Shown: positions 35,191 through 46,120, counted from the stretch's first letter. The stretch: DNA of 64,000 nucleotides from Druceiella hillmani (GCA_039881145.1 JAYKKI010000088.1:1698501-1762500); one strand, 5' to 3'. The notes: a model not told the origin generated them from the sequence alone. Program-made: numbers and translations.

Positions 35191-36670
35191 CTTTCATAAA
35201 ATAGGAGGATATTTTTCATTACAGTTTTTAAATGGTATTTCGACGGAACTGTTTGAGCCAGCATGATAAATCATGTTGCAGATTGTGTCCTATTGTTTCC
35301 TCTATACACTAAAATAACATGTTCATGAAACTTGCAGGCTTGATAGGGTTATCGAAAAAGTCTCGTAAAACTCAAAAAGAGAGGAGAAAACAGTATTCAT
35401 TGGCACTAAAATATGGAACGATTGTTTTTAATAAATTTAGGAAAAGGGAACAAAAAAACTAAAAATAATTCGTTTTAATTTCTTCGAAATGTAAAGTTCC
35501 GGATGAGAATTGAAGCTCCCTCGCATTTTATCACTCAAAGGCTTGATCATCCCTCTATCTTCCAAGAGTTAAAAGAAAACACAACAGAAATATTTCTGCA
35601 TTCATAAACGATTGCATAGTTTCCTCCCAAAATGCGGATAGACAAGACAACAAAAGCGGAAGATGTATTGAAATAAATTGCACCAAAATATTTTTTAAAA
35701 CCTTAGATTACAAACACAAAGCTAATTGCAGCAGGTAATGGTTGGCAGTGTCGACTTCGTAGACTCATTGTCGGTTCGTTAACGAGCGCGTCTGCTCAGA
35801 TAAGGCTAGGAATTTTAATGAGATACTTATCTAAATAAAAGATGGCGACAGACGCTGCGGTGTGAAGTTAGCGGCGCGTCCCTTCACGCGACTCATTTGA
35901 TTTAGACAAACAAATTCACTTCATGGTTAATGTATAGTTATTTAAACATTTTTAACTGAAATATATGGACGATGCTGGTAGGTTTTGCATTTTGTCTGAC
36001 TTAACAGATATAGAGGCAAAGCTAACTAGTTGCTACCTAGTGACTTAGTAGATATTTCCTTAATGCAATTGGCGCTCGAAAATCACAAATATTTGTCTTC
36101 TTTTCAATACATTATTTGTGTTTGGCGCTATTATGGGCCATTTTTGTAGTGAGAGCTCCTTTAGCTCACTTCGTCCAATTTTTTTATGGGAAAATTTGCG
36201 AGTTCATATTACGTCACCAGTGTGACGCCCTTCAGGCATTATATTTGGTAAGTCGAGTACGGCCAAACAGCTCGTCTTGCTGTGGATGTTCCCGGTGCAG
36301 ACCGAGAACCGCCAAAGGAGAGAGATAGAGGGAGATATAAAAATAGTTGTCATTAAAATACAATTTAAAAGATGACTCCTTTTTAAAATAATTGAAAGTA
36401 ATATTTATAATTATTTGTCATCTTCTTCGTACATAAGATACTTGCGCAAATTTTTTAGCGCCACTCGGGTGAATAACCTGCAAACAGCTGCAAAGACATC
36501 GCCACTGCGGGTAAACACAGCACTCCGGGCAAGTATTGGGTGTGTTAAAAACAGTTGTGTGTAATTTTTTTTGCACTCAATTAGAAAAAGGGCGTATTTT
36601 ACGTTTTATTTCAACAACAATTTAGTCCTTTATAGCCAACGAATAGCGTTTTTCTTTGTCCGACACTTAT
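35191..36670. other. No recognised gene; GC-richer patch at 35740-35900
   Basis: The patch contains CpG-rich words (taacgagcgcgtctgctcag, gcggcgcgtcccttcacgcg) and could be a regulatory or repeat fragment. The frame at 36116-36328 is short and unrecognised. Confidence 0.3.
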
Positions 36671-36676
36671 TCCCGG

Positions 36677-36680
36677 GTAC

Positions 36681-36763
<83 letters not shown>

Positions 36764-36772
36764 AATATATAT
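36677..36772. repeat. (AT)n microsatellite with interruptions
   Basis: AT repeats of roughly 95 bp, interrupted by 'acatat'. Frames crossing it (36571-36985) translate as YIYIYI and are artefacts. Confidence 0.95.
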
Positions 36773-37063
36773 CATTATTACCACCTACCTCTTTCACGCT
36801 CTCAAGATATACTCGTTATAAAAAGAACACGTTTAAACATTTTTTTAAGAATTCACATGTGTGTATACCTTCAACATGACTTCAAGGTAGAGGAGTCTTC
36901 TCACTTATTATTGACCTTGAACAAAGTTGGGGGAAACAAATATTCCCAGCAACCTTTGCGATGTTGTGGATACGAACATATATAATATGAATACGAGAAC
37001 ATATGATCAGTTTGACTGACAGAACATACCCGAATATTCGTTAAGCTGGAGTCTAATACGCTT

Positions 37064-37567
37064 TACTGCAAGAAATGACTTAGCCAATACCATCAGCAAC
37101 TTAATGCTGGAGAAGATGACGACTGAGCTCATAAAACATGAATCTGTGGACTCGGCAGTGGAGGTAGAAGATGCTGTATATTATCCTGTAGAGTACTTGC
37201 ACACCCTTGACCTACCACGAATTCCACATCATATCCTCTATCTCAAGTGGGGTGCTCCAATCATGCCGTTACGTAGGTAATCTAAACCTTTCGAAACTTC
37301 AGGTGGGACCTTGTACAGACGTGTATAAAACATTTTCATCCCTCAACATCCTCTAATCCCTTCAGACTACCACTTTAAGTCCAACCATCTCCAATTTCCT
37401 GCAAATTTTTACAACGTTAAGACTATAAATAAGGCACAGGGACAGAATTTGAAATTGGCTATTCTGTATCTCAGTGACTGTTCTCCCATGAACATTTATA
37501 CATTGCGCACTCCAGAATCACTTCACCTGACAGTTTGGTCACCCTCCAGTCAAAAGGAAAAACCTAA
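37064..37567 (+). pseudogene. Helitron Rep/helicase, C-terminal helicase remnant
   Basis: The first frame (37064 to a stop near 37280) reads FTARNDLANTISNLMLEKM, then SVDSAVEVEDAVYYPVEYL, then LPRIPHHILYLKWGAPIMPL. This matches the stretch of PIF1-like Helitron helicases ending in the 'L.vG.P.mlLRN' motif. After a frameshift the second frame (to about 37567) reads IPLI-like PLIPSDYHFKSNHLQFPA, then VKTINKAQGQNLKLAILYL, carrying the helicase motif TINKAQGQ. Then come decayed residues where 'SHGQLYVALSR' would be. The N-terminal Rep domain and front helicase motifs are missing. It is inactive. No Helitron 3' hairpin/CTRR end was identified. Confidence 0.85.
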
Positions 37568-37642
37568 AACATTAATGTGAAGACTGGAGAAGGACAAAAT
37601 AACCAAGAATATGATTCAATGTGAACGAAGTCGCGGATATCA

Positions 37643-37937
37643 GTTGGCACATATAAACAATAAAATCGTTTAGTTTTAAACGGGAGTACAAGTTGGCATA
37701 TATAAACAATAAAATCGTTTAGTTTTAAACGGGAGTACAAGTTGGCACATATAAACAATAAAATCGTTTAGTTTTAAACGGGAGTACCAGTTGGCACATA
37801 TAAACAATAAAATCGTTTAGTTTTAAACGGGAGTACAAGTTGGCACATATAAACAATAAAATCGTTTAGTTTTAAACGGGAGTACAAGTTGGCACATATA
37901 AACAATAAAATCGTTTAGTTTTAAACGGAAATACAAG
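37643..37937. repeat. 49-bp minisatellite, six units
   Basis: Starts lie at 37643, 37692, 37741, 37790, 37839 and 37888, an exact 49-bp period. Units read 'gttggcacatataaacaata', then 'aaatcgtttagttttaaacg', then 'ggagtacaa', with only a few substitutions. Each contains the small palindrome CGTTTA..TAAACG. The array follows the Helitron remnant by about 75 bp and is capped by foldback copy 7. There are no unique spacers, so it is not a CRISPR. Confidence 0.97.
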
Positions 37938-37939
37938 AA

Positions 37940-38167
37940 ATTGAATATGTTTGGCGTTAATTGTAGAAATTCATTATTCACAATTAAATGAAACTACCTG
38001 ATGTGGTATTATTTCTACTTTCTTTAAGTTCTTTACCTTTGCTAATAGCAATTTTATCTTTGCTAATATCCCACCTGAAGATGTTGTAATACAACGAAAC
38101 CTAGATCGTGATAAAGAACTTAAAGAAAGTAGAAATAATACTACATCACGTGGTTTCATTTAATTGG
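37940..38167 (+). mobile_element. Foldback element family FB-A, copy 7 (left arm deleted)
   Basis: The outer arm (attgaatatgtttggcg) is at 37940. The left inner arm has lost its 'cctaggtttcgttg' part and carries a duplicated 'tttgctaata' piece. The right arm is complete. The flanks (ggaaatacaaga versus ggaacacaagac) are an imperfect duplication. It is inserted at the end of the 49-bp array. Confidence 0.82.
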
Positions 38168-38772
38168 GAACACAAGACATACATATATTTTTTCTTTAGA
38201 CACATTTATTTATTTATAAGTTGGTTTATTTTGTATGCAAGAGATTAGAGTCGAAGTTATTCATTTCGTGCTTTAGTTATAACCGGTTTTTTTTTGTTAG
38301 AGTTAACAGATGAAATTAACGAAAATATTCACAGTTGACGTACTAATAACGATGTGATATACATCACTATGATAATGATAAAGACATTCAAAATTATGAT
38401 AAAGATACGGATTATATATGATTGTCATTTCAATTATAATATTTATTCTTTGTATAATAAATAACATGTTACCTTCATTATTGTTTAATTTGTTATAATA
38501 TTATATCCTACTTTAAAAACAATTTTATTAATGTCTTCAATTTTTATATTCAATACTTTCCACATACACAGAACCGTTATATTGGTGGTCAAAGTTTTTA
38601 TTTCTACCATGCGGTTTTAAGCATACCAATTTTTTGTTCATTTTATATTACTATATTGCGTCTATTGTTTAATGAAAAGATGGTACTGAAAAGTCTACAT
38701 AAACCATAAATATATTTAATATATAATATAAGAATAATCTATACATATGTATTATCAAATTGTAACTATGTG

Positions 38773-39101
38773 AATTGGGTATTTGACAAATTTTTTTTTA
38801 TTTCATTAATCATAATTTCAAGGTACAAGCTGATGAAGAGTGAAAAACTTTTTAAATAATCTTAAAAATTGACCTAGTTATAAAAGTTTAAATTTAACCT
38901 TTAGACAAGGACGGCAATACTGTGTTGTGAGGTCATTTTTAATATCACATATTATATTCTACAAGAGGAAAAGAGACAGGGATATACCCAACTCTATCCG
39001 TATCTTCAAATTTAGAAGCCTATAACTGGCTTACTGTTCAATCAATTTTTGAATTTTTTTCAAGACTGGTTTTTAATTAACTTATATTTCACAATATTGT
39101 A
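38773..39101 (+). repeat. Dispersed 328-bp repeat R-B, copy 2
   Basis: This is the partner of 28246-28573, in the same orientation, with sharp ends. Immediate flanks differ from those of copy 1. Confidence 0.88.
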
Positions 39102-39197
39102 CGAAAAATATCAAAATTTAGAATGAGTCAATACCGTATTCTGAACATTGAAAATATTTTAAAAACAATAATTGATTTACCGTATAGAATGGTAATA

Positions 39198-40080
39198 GAA
39201 GCCAGAAAATGTGTTTTTAGAATTTTTTTCTGTCTGTCTGTGTGTTAATTTATTTCACAATCACGCGAAAACTGCTGCACAAATTTTGATGGAATTTGGT
39301 ATGGTAATAATTTACACCATCAAGCAAAATATAGAACTTTTTAAGTCAATAATACAGATAAAAAAACACCCTGTTTTGGTGAACATTACAATTGCCAATG
39401 CCATCTATTAGCGTTTTTCAGTAAACTTTTTGCTCATAGATATGATACTGCTACTTAAGTATACTTTTTGTTCATAGAGTTGTGAGGGGGAAAAAATAAA
39501 AAAATGGGGTATGCCTGTGTCATGGACATGGCTTTGTGTTGTAAGTGAATACATCTAGGTAACACATAATTTCAAGTGCCCCAGCTGCAGATGTACTGGC
39601 ACCGTCGCTGATCCCCTCGGCCGCATTTATTCTCTGTATTTGGTTTTGGCTTTTCGACGCGTATAGGCCGACATTATATATTTTTGATAATATTTTTTTG
39701 TTCTAACACTTTATTATATTCACTGTCACTATTTTAAACTAATGTTTTATATACAATCGATAGATTTTGATGACAGCTGACGATTAAAACTTAAACGAAC
39801 ATCGTAGCTTTTCCAAATTATAAGTTATACTAATTGCAAATCTCGATACGTAGCAAAATAACCTCAAAATGGCGGTGCTTCCCCCTCTACCGCCCGCGAT
39901 GCGTCACTGTAATCGCTTATCGTAATGAATTCTATGCTTCACGTCAAAACAAAAAAAAAATAACTTTTCTTATATCGAATTCCACGCGAACGTTGTCGCG
40001 TCGGCACAGCTAATGTATAAGATCACTAGTTTTTGCCTGGCGCTTCGTCTGCGTGTTACTATGGAAACGAAAAAAAATTG
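39198..40080. repeat. Cluster of lepidopteran-type non-autonomous repeat fragments
   Basis: 'ttttttctgtctgtctgtgtgtt', then 'cacgcgaaaactgctgcacaaattttgatggaatttggtatgg', then 'gccaatgccatctatta' (39215-39410) is a recurrent motif order in moth and butterfly repeats. 'attccacgcgaacgttgtcgcg..ggcacagcta' (39978-40012) is the matching tail. Just after it, 'ctagtttttgcctggcgcttcgtctgcgtg' (40027-40056) looks like the head of another copy. Confidence 0.55.
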
Positions 40081-40499
40081 TTCAAAGAAATAAGAATTGC
40101 GGCCCGCCAGTTATACGATGGTAGTCCGGACTAAAATAATTATCCAAAGTATTTGGTATGTTAAAAGGAACATGTTAAACTACGTTTACAAATTAAGTAT
40201 GATATTTGACTGAAGTCGATATTTTTTGTAAAAATGTTTTAAAACTGTGGAGTAGGTTTAAATAACCTTGTCATGAAAAAAATAATGGATATAACGAACA
40301 ATTAATCAAAACTTTAGAAGTTTATAGGAAAAAGTGTAAATTTTTTGCTCAATTTACTTTTAAATATGAAAAAGAGTAATTTTTTTACTCATTAAATTGA
40401 AAAAGTTATTATGAATTTAGTTTCCACACCAAAAAATGGGAAAATGATAATACGCTATATATAACTTTAACGCAATATTTAACGAGATACTAAAATATT

Positions 40500-40940
40500 T
40501 AATGATGGATGCTAAATAACTGGCCAGTGACGTCATAAGACAGCGTGTTTTGCATGAAGCGTTTTCGCGCGAATCGTAGTTCGTCAGTTTTTAAGTCGTT
40601 ATAACTTTGTAATGAAAAGTCCTAAGTACGATATATTTATTTTAACATATATTTAATGCTATTATTCTATTCTAGTAATAAAAATATAATCAAATACCCT
40701 TTTAATAACAGCGCCTTCAGCTTTTCGTACGCAGCCACAATTTTTAGCACTTATGTATGTTCATTTATCTCATTTTATAAATGAGATAAATGAACATACA
40801 TAAGTGCTAAAAACGTAAGTATATATAGCGCATATATATTAATATAGGATACATATTATCTCTATACAAAATTTCATCAAAATCCGTTGGGCCGTTTAAG
40901 CGTGAATGAAAGACATACAATCAAATAAAAAGACAACATT
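40500..40940. repeat. Lepidopteran-type dispersed repeat
   Basis: 'ggccagtgacgtcataagacagcgtgttttgc', 'aagtcgttataactttgtaatgaaaagtccta' and, at the other side, 'aaaatttcatcaaaatccgttgggccgtttaagcgtg' are stretches I associate with common lepidopteran repeats. A perfect 35-bp hairpin lies in between. Confidence 0.5.
40741..40813. repeat. Perfect 35-bp hairpin with a 3-nt loop
   Basis: 40741-40775 (tttttagcacttatgtatgt...) pairs without a mismatch with 40779-40813; the loop is tat. The length and perfection exceed chance. It has the shape of a small foldback insertion or a snap-back duplication, and less likely of a microRNA precursor, which normally has mismatches and a larger loop. Confidence 0.92.
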
Positions 40941-41267
40941 TAACTCGTATTATATCAGTATAAAAATCGGACGTGCCCTTGCAAAGTATAGCACACTGTG
41001 AAACCAATTACAAATGCAACTCATATAAATATAATTACTATTATAATGTATATATAAAAAATAATGACATAAATATCCTAATACCCATTGGGCATTATTA
41101 TAAGTAGATATGTATTCCAAATTGGTTGTTTCGACTTGCCTTAAGACATTTATCGGACTTTATATCACTTACTCTTTCGTATTTACGTTCCGTCGGGCGA
41201 TTTGTCCAAAAAAACCAAGACAGTGTAAAATCATGTTCTATTAACATTTTAAAAAAATTATCATTTA

Positions 41268-41510
41268 ATTTTGGTAAAAATTGCTCTCAAAAATTATAAA
41301 ATCAACGTTACAGGTACAACAGTAACGTTAAAAGTTACTACTTTTAAGTCACACTTTTCATTTTATTTAAAAAACGCGCTTATCGATTTGTCTAAAAAAC
41401 CAAATCAATATAAATTATACGAAGATTTTGAAAAAAAATTACCTTTTTGGTTTTGGTAAAAATCGCTCTCAAAAATTGTATAATTAACATTACAGGAAAA
41501 GTAGTAATTT
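41268..41510. repeat. Two-copy direct repeat, period about 182 bp
   Basis: 'ttttggtaaaaat.gctctcaaaaatt.ta' followed by 'aac.ttacagg' occurs at 41270 and 41451. The copies are diverged. A frame at 41271-41459 spans one period. Confidence 0.7.
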
Positions 41511-41967
41511 CATCACAATTAATTTTTTTTCAAAAACGCAAAAATTAGGTTTTTTTCCAAATTTTTAAAATGTTGTTCTATTAATATTTTGGATAATAAA
41601 AAACAATTATTTTCGATAAAAAATTGTATAACAACTTCCTTAATTGTGACTCTTTCGAAGGATGGATATATGGGTTAATGTTTGTCACTTATAATTCGGT
41701 AGTATCTAAAGGTGTTTATGCGAGATTTGGGATACAAATAATATGCAATATATATTTTTATCCTGAAATCTGATGTAATTTATGATGAATAGCATCCATT
41801 TGTTATGATGTTCACCAAGTTCATCCTTTATCACATAGTATTGTCTATAAAGATGCTCATTTACCGGGAGCATTCGCTTGTAATGTAACATTTCAGATTC
41901 GATTCTGAGCATTACGTTACAATGCTGCCTCCCTGACTGACGAGCGTTCACCTGTATGATTATACAT

Positions 41968-41968
41968 T

Positions 41969-42004
<36 letters not shown>

Positions 42005-42052
42005 TATATATTTATATACACATATATATTTATATATATATACATACATATT

Positions 42053-42102
<50 letters not shown>

Positions 42103-42108
42103 ATTTAT
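41968..42108. repeat. Long (AT)n / TATATACA microsatellite
   Basis: AT repeats are interrupted by 'gtacat' and 'cacat'. The microsatellite marks the end of the repeat R-C copy at 42100-42460. Confidence 0.95.
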
Positions 42109-42460
42109 ATCTTTAGCTCAGTAGCTCATTATCTCTGTACTCCGAGTTATTAATGAAATTCGTTGAACAATGGTGATAACTAATAATAACTGAACATTAT
42201 GCAGTATTGTTTGAAAATAAAATAAAATATTAAGCAAAGTGGATATTCTACAAGAGTATCCACTTTGCTTAATACTTTACAGGTTCAGGATTTATGACTG
42301 TTATCCCTAGATTAAAGTTATACATAAAATAATTTTAATGATAATTACATAAATTGGAATACATTGTTTTTGTTCTTTCGAGTGACAGATATGATCATAA
42401 CATGTGAACTGTATCTATTCTAGCTCTCACTCATGAGTTACACATCTCTAATACAAATTA
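42100..42460 (-). repeat. Dispersed repeat R-C, copy Y (inverse orientation, internally deleted)
   Basis: On the minus strand it matches 48655-49325 piecewise: 'tagagatgtgtaactcatgagtgagag', 'cacatgttatgatcatatctgtcact', 'ttattttatgtataactt.aatcta', 'ttaagcaaagtggatactcttgtaga' and 'aataactcggagtac.gag'. A perfect 18-bp hairpin (42228-42245 with 42257-42274) lies where a short inverted piece duplicated the 'aagcaaagtggata' motif. Confidence 0.82.
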
Positions 42461-42980
42461 TGGTAGAAATTATTTAAAAGGATCATGAATTTCAGAAGAA
42501 AAACGTTGAAAGCAAAGTTGTTAATTTGTATAAAGATTATTTACTTCTAGGCATGGTGGCGTAGTGGCGTAGGAGTAAAACAGATTTCTAGTTGTACGAT
42601 AATATATTTGTTGCGGATTTTAAAATTTAAAATTATGTGAAACCTCTGTTATTTCATAATTTTAAGTTTTCACTTCGTTCGGCAGTCCCTGTATTCATGG
42701 ACCTATGTTTTTTTTTAAACAATCTATAGCACGGTATTATTGATTTAGTAAACTTTATTGTACTGTTTTAGTTTTCTAATACGATGAAAACTCTTTTTCA
42801 TTTTCTCCGAGAAAACTTTAAAAAAAAATTCGCCCAGTTAAGTTAAAAACATGATCGTTACCTCCCAGTTGGTTTTCACTTCTTTCATGAAATGAGAGTT
42901 TTCTTTGTTCTCGTTGTTATTCTCTTGTACGCTTAGTAGCTTAACGCTAGTGTCACTCTTTCTTTTTTTTTACAAATGAT

Positions 42981-43247
42981 ATTGAATATATTTGGCGTTA
43001 ATTTTGTAGAAATTCATTATTCACAATTAAATGAAACTACGTGATGTAGTATCATTTCTACTTTCTTTAAGTTCTTACCACGACCTAGGTTTCGTTGTAT
43101 TACAACATCTTCAGGTGGGCAATTAGTAAAGATTCAACTTTGCTAATATCCCACCTGAAGATGTTGTAATACAACGAAACCTAGGTCGTGGTAAAGAACT
43201 TAAAGAAAGTAGAAATAATACTACATCACGTAGTTTCAGTTAATTGG
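42981..43247 (+). mobile_element. Foldback element family FB-A, copy 8
   Basis: Full-length. The outer arm is at 42981, with arms about 'gtgggcaattagtaaagattcaactttgc'. TTACAAAT(G/T)AT flanks it at 42970-42980 and 43248-43258, an 11-bp duplication with one mismatch. The right end has 'cagttaattg' instead of 'catttaattg'. Confidence 0.9.
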
Positions 43248-43276
43248 TTACAAATTATACTTAAATTGACGTATTT

Positions 43277-43348
43277 GTCAGCCACAAAATAAGTTGAGTG
43301 AAACTTAGTTAATTTGCAAAGTTTTACTCAACTTATTTTGTGACTGAC
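43277..43348. repeat. Near-perfect 30-bp hairpin
   Basis: 43277-43306 (gtcagccacaaaataagttg...) pairs with 43319-43348 with two mismatches and a 12-nt loop. It lies 18 bp beyond the right target duplication of foldback copy 8. Confidence 0.82.
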
Positions 43349-43525
43349 GATGGCTCACTTTAAATTATCTGATTGAACTGAAATTTGCATCAATATATAC
43401 GAATCTGATAATAACACAATATTATAATCGAGCTGATCTGATGACAGAGTCGAAAAATCATAACAACTTCATAATGACAAATTGCAATCCTATCTTATTT
43501 AAATACGTTTAATTATATACAATGT

Positions 43526-43843
43526 TCAAGACATAATGATGATGCCAAGATGACGATTGATGGTTACATGTACTCTATATGGGCGAACAGTAGACTTGAT
43601 TTGTTTGGACATGTTCAACATGTCTCGAAAAGACCTATGTTCTTTTGACAAGAGTCTGATGCTGGAGCGGGAAGGTTTAGTATAATTCATACCGGCTAAT
43701 GGCATATATACAGTGTATATATTACCCGCATTATTCGGCACCAATTCTGATGATATCCAGGCCGTGCCACTGGATTCTGCAGCCAGGATTGCATGGTTTA
43801 TAACAGAACTAAGTGACGGCCTATCACTATCAGTATATACCAT
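43526..43843 (-). CDS. 105-residue open frame, unrecognised
   Basis: From the ATG at 43843 the frame runs 105 codons: MVYTDSDRPSLSSVINHAIL, AAESSGTAWISSELVPNNAG, and so on, ending HLGIIIMS. Balanced composition, without the Ile/Tyr/Phe/Lys excess of chance frames here, is the only support. The frame is open for about 14 more codons upstream. There is no signal peptide, splice signal or family that I recognise. It may be a fragment of a transposon protein or a short lineage-specific gene. Confidence 0.3.
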   Translation of the reverse strand: MVYTDSDRPSLSSVINHAILAAESSGTAWISSELVPNNAGNIYTVYMPLAGMNYTKPSRSSIRLLSKEHRSFRDMLNMSKQIKSTVRPYRVHVTINRHLGIIIMS

Positions 43844-44025
43844 GTTTGAGTTAGTTTTATCCTGTACACAGTTGTAATGGTATTATGCCTGAACCATGTC
43901 CTTGATCTATGCTCTAATCAGGATAGTTAAGTCCAAAATGAAACTCCTCAGTAATTAATAGCAGATATTTTGTATATGGCAGATATTTTGTACATGATGT
44001 TCGGTTGATAATTCTATTAACAAAA

Positions 44026-44105
44026 TATCTGAGACCACGGTCAGGATGATCATTGATCATATGATTCGATATGATCAATGATCATCCTGGCCGTGGTCTC
44101 AGATA
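44026..44105. repeat. 37-bp hairpin with one mismatch
   Basis: 44026-44062 (tatctgagaccacggtcagg...) pairs with 44069-44105 except at one T/C position, which can pair as G-U in RNA. The loop is gattcg. The stem contains tgatcattgatcatat, itself partly palindromic. Confidence 0.92.
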
Positions 44106-44109
44106 GGCA

Positions 44110-44475
44110 TCGGTTAAAGTAAAACTTTTTTTGAAATAAAACTTCCTTTGAAGTAATTTTTTTATTGACGTAAAACTTCTTTTGAGAGAAACTTATCTTA
44201 AAGTAAATCATCTCTTAAAGTAAAACTTCTCTTGAAGTAAATGTTCTCTTTAAATAAAAATTCTACCAAGTGAGGCTTTTTTTGAATCAAAACTTTTTGA
44301 AGTGACACTTCTTTTGAAATAAAACTTCTCTTGAAGTGAAATTTCTCTTGAAGTAAAACTTTTCTTGAAGTAATTCTTCTCTTGAAGGAAAACTACTTTT
44401 GAAGTGAAACTTCTCTTGAAATGAAACTTTTTTTGAAGTAAAACTTCTTTTGATGTGAAACTTCTCTTGTTGCAG
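44110..44475. repeat. Degenerate about 17-bp tandem array
   Basis: About 20 units vary around 'taaaacttctcttgaag'. Many units are diverged, so the array is old. It begins directly after the 37-bp hairpin. There is no coding sense. Confidence 0.88.
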
Positions 44476-45840
44476 TAGAGTAAGATTTGTTGGTTGAGTA
44501 ACAGATCGTAAAGCTAGCGTTGTATAGAGTTTCTTTCTCCGCTGCTAGTCTGTGAACAGCGGACCGCAAGTAAAACGAACATCTTCAACGTTTCAATCTT
44601 CATTAGGTTAATCTTCAATCTCTCAGTCGTAGTAAAGTATAAATTCATTTTGGTGTATTAGTAATACTGACACAGTTAAATTTTCTATAATTCCGATTAA
44701 CGAATTAAATAAACACCAAAAGACGGCACTTAATCCATGCCATCTTTGGTGTTTATTTCGGTCACGTCATGCACCAAGAATATTTGTGTATACAGTTTTA
44801 GGTACTTATCGGCATATCATTCATGTGAATGACTTATAACTTGGGTTACTTTGACTGATCATATCTATGAATGAAACCATTCCTCTGCTTTATTTGATTG
44901 TTTAAATATCATGATAATCTGTTTCTTGTTGACACGGACGAGATTTGTGCGTGACAACCTCTCCTCGAACCTATTTATAAAGTAACGGCAGGTGTGCTCA
45001 TAACCCCACTCATTCATATTATTCAATTGATATATTTAAAGAAGTCAGATGTCTAGCCGTGTAGAATTTACCAAAAAGATTAGATACCTCCTTTTATCAG
45101 ACCTGGCATTAAAATTCCTTGATGTATGATATAATTAATTTAAATAACATTATATAACAAATAAAAACACTTGCCCAATACAATGAGCGAAACAAACATC
45201 AAACGAAATTAATACCGTTGTTTAGTATTTATTTCAATCATGTAACGCGCTAAAACCTTGACTCACGCCTTGACTCACGCAACGCGCAACAGTGAACTGA
45301 GACGCGCTCGAAAACATGCTTCGTGTCGTGCCCTCCTTCTCGTCAGGTGTTCTGTGTAGCGTAATTCCGACGAAACATATTCAAGACATTGAACCGATCT
45401 ATCGAATGACACTATAATATTTCTCTGGCTCTCACCACTCGACTGTGAAACATGTAACAGCTAGATCTGTTTTGTGCTCTGATACGGACATCCTCCCACA
45501 AACCGCGTTATAAAACTTTGTCAATTTTAATTTCTGACCTCCCAAGCCATCGATATTTAAGGTTACTTTTCTATAATTGTAATACCAATAATTGACAGCA
45601 TGATTGAATGTGTAAAAAAAACGAGTGTGCTTTAGACCACATGACTGAAGTAAAACTTCAAATTCACAAAATATGAACTTTAAAATGTATTTATAATTTT
45701 ATTCACTTTAAACGTATAATATTTAATGTATTGAACAAAATAATAATTTATAAAATTGTTCAAGAACGAAATGAAATTACAAAATAATAAAAAAATCATC
45801 GTTCGCGTAACGCTAGCAAACTCGCAAACGAACTACTGAC
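44476..45840. other. No recognised gene; contains one imperfect hairpin
   Basis: An imperfect stem of about 21 bp (aaataaacaccaaaaga.ggc at 44707-44728 with 44738-44758) is the only structure I can point out. The rest is ordinary AT-rich sequence with scattered CpGs (45240-45320). Confidence 0.4.
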
Positions 45841-45842
45841 GG

Positions 45843-45846
<4 letters not shown>

Positions 45847-45911
<65 letters not shown>
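45847..45911. repeat. (AT)n microsatellite
   Basis: About 32 uninterrupted AT units. Confidence 0.97.
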
Positions 45912-45913
<2 letters not shown>

Positions 45914-45934
45914 CATGCACTGGCTTTGAGAGGA

Positions 45935-46120
45935 AGAGAGAAAGAAAATGTGCGCGCGCACTGCTTTCTCTTGCTCCTACAGAGTGATACAGACAATAGG
46001 CTTGCACTGTGTCTTTGATATACGAAACATAACTGGCTACGAGAGAAAGAGAGAAAAAAAATGTGTGCTCGCACCTCTCTCTCTTGTCCCTACAGTAATA
46101 TACGAAACGTAACTCTCTCT
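45935..46120. repeat. Two related units with GAGA stretches and GCGCGC/CTCTC foldback
   Basis: 'agaggaagagagaaagaaaatgtgcgcgcgcactgctttctcttgctcctacag' is followed about 100 bases later by 'gagagaaagagagaaaaaaaatgtgtgctcgcacctctctctcttgtccctacag'. Each unit can fold with its purine-rich left half on its pyrimidine-rich right half. The GAGA runs resemble GAGA-factor sites. Confidence 0.65.

Noticed and set aside
36571..36985. Two overlapping frames of 102 and 109 codons
   Set aside because: Both consist largely of YIYIYI from an AT microsatellite. The same holds for 21644-21892, 22669-22890 and 41706-42153.
37643..37937. CRISPR-like regular array (49-bp units)
   Set aside because: Units are contiguous and identical along their whole length, with no unique spacers, and the DNA is eukaryotic. 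It is a minisatellite.
40741..40813. microRNA precursor
   Set aside because: The stem is perfectly paired with a 3-nt loop, whereas animal precursors normally have mismatches and a larger loop. It is kept only as a hairpin.
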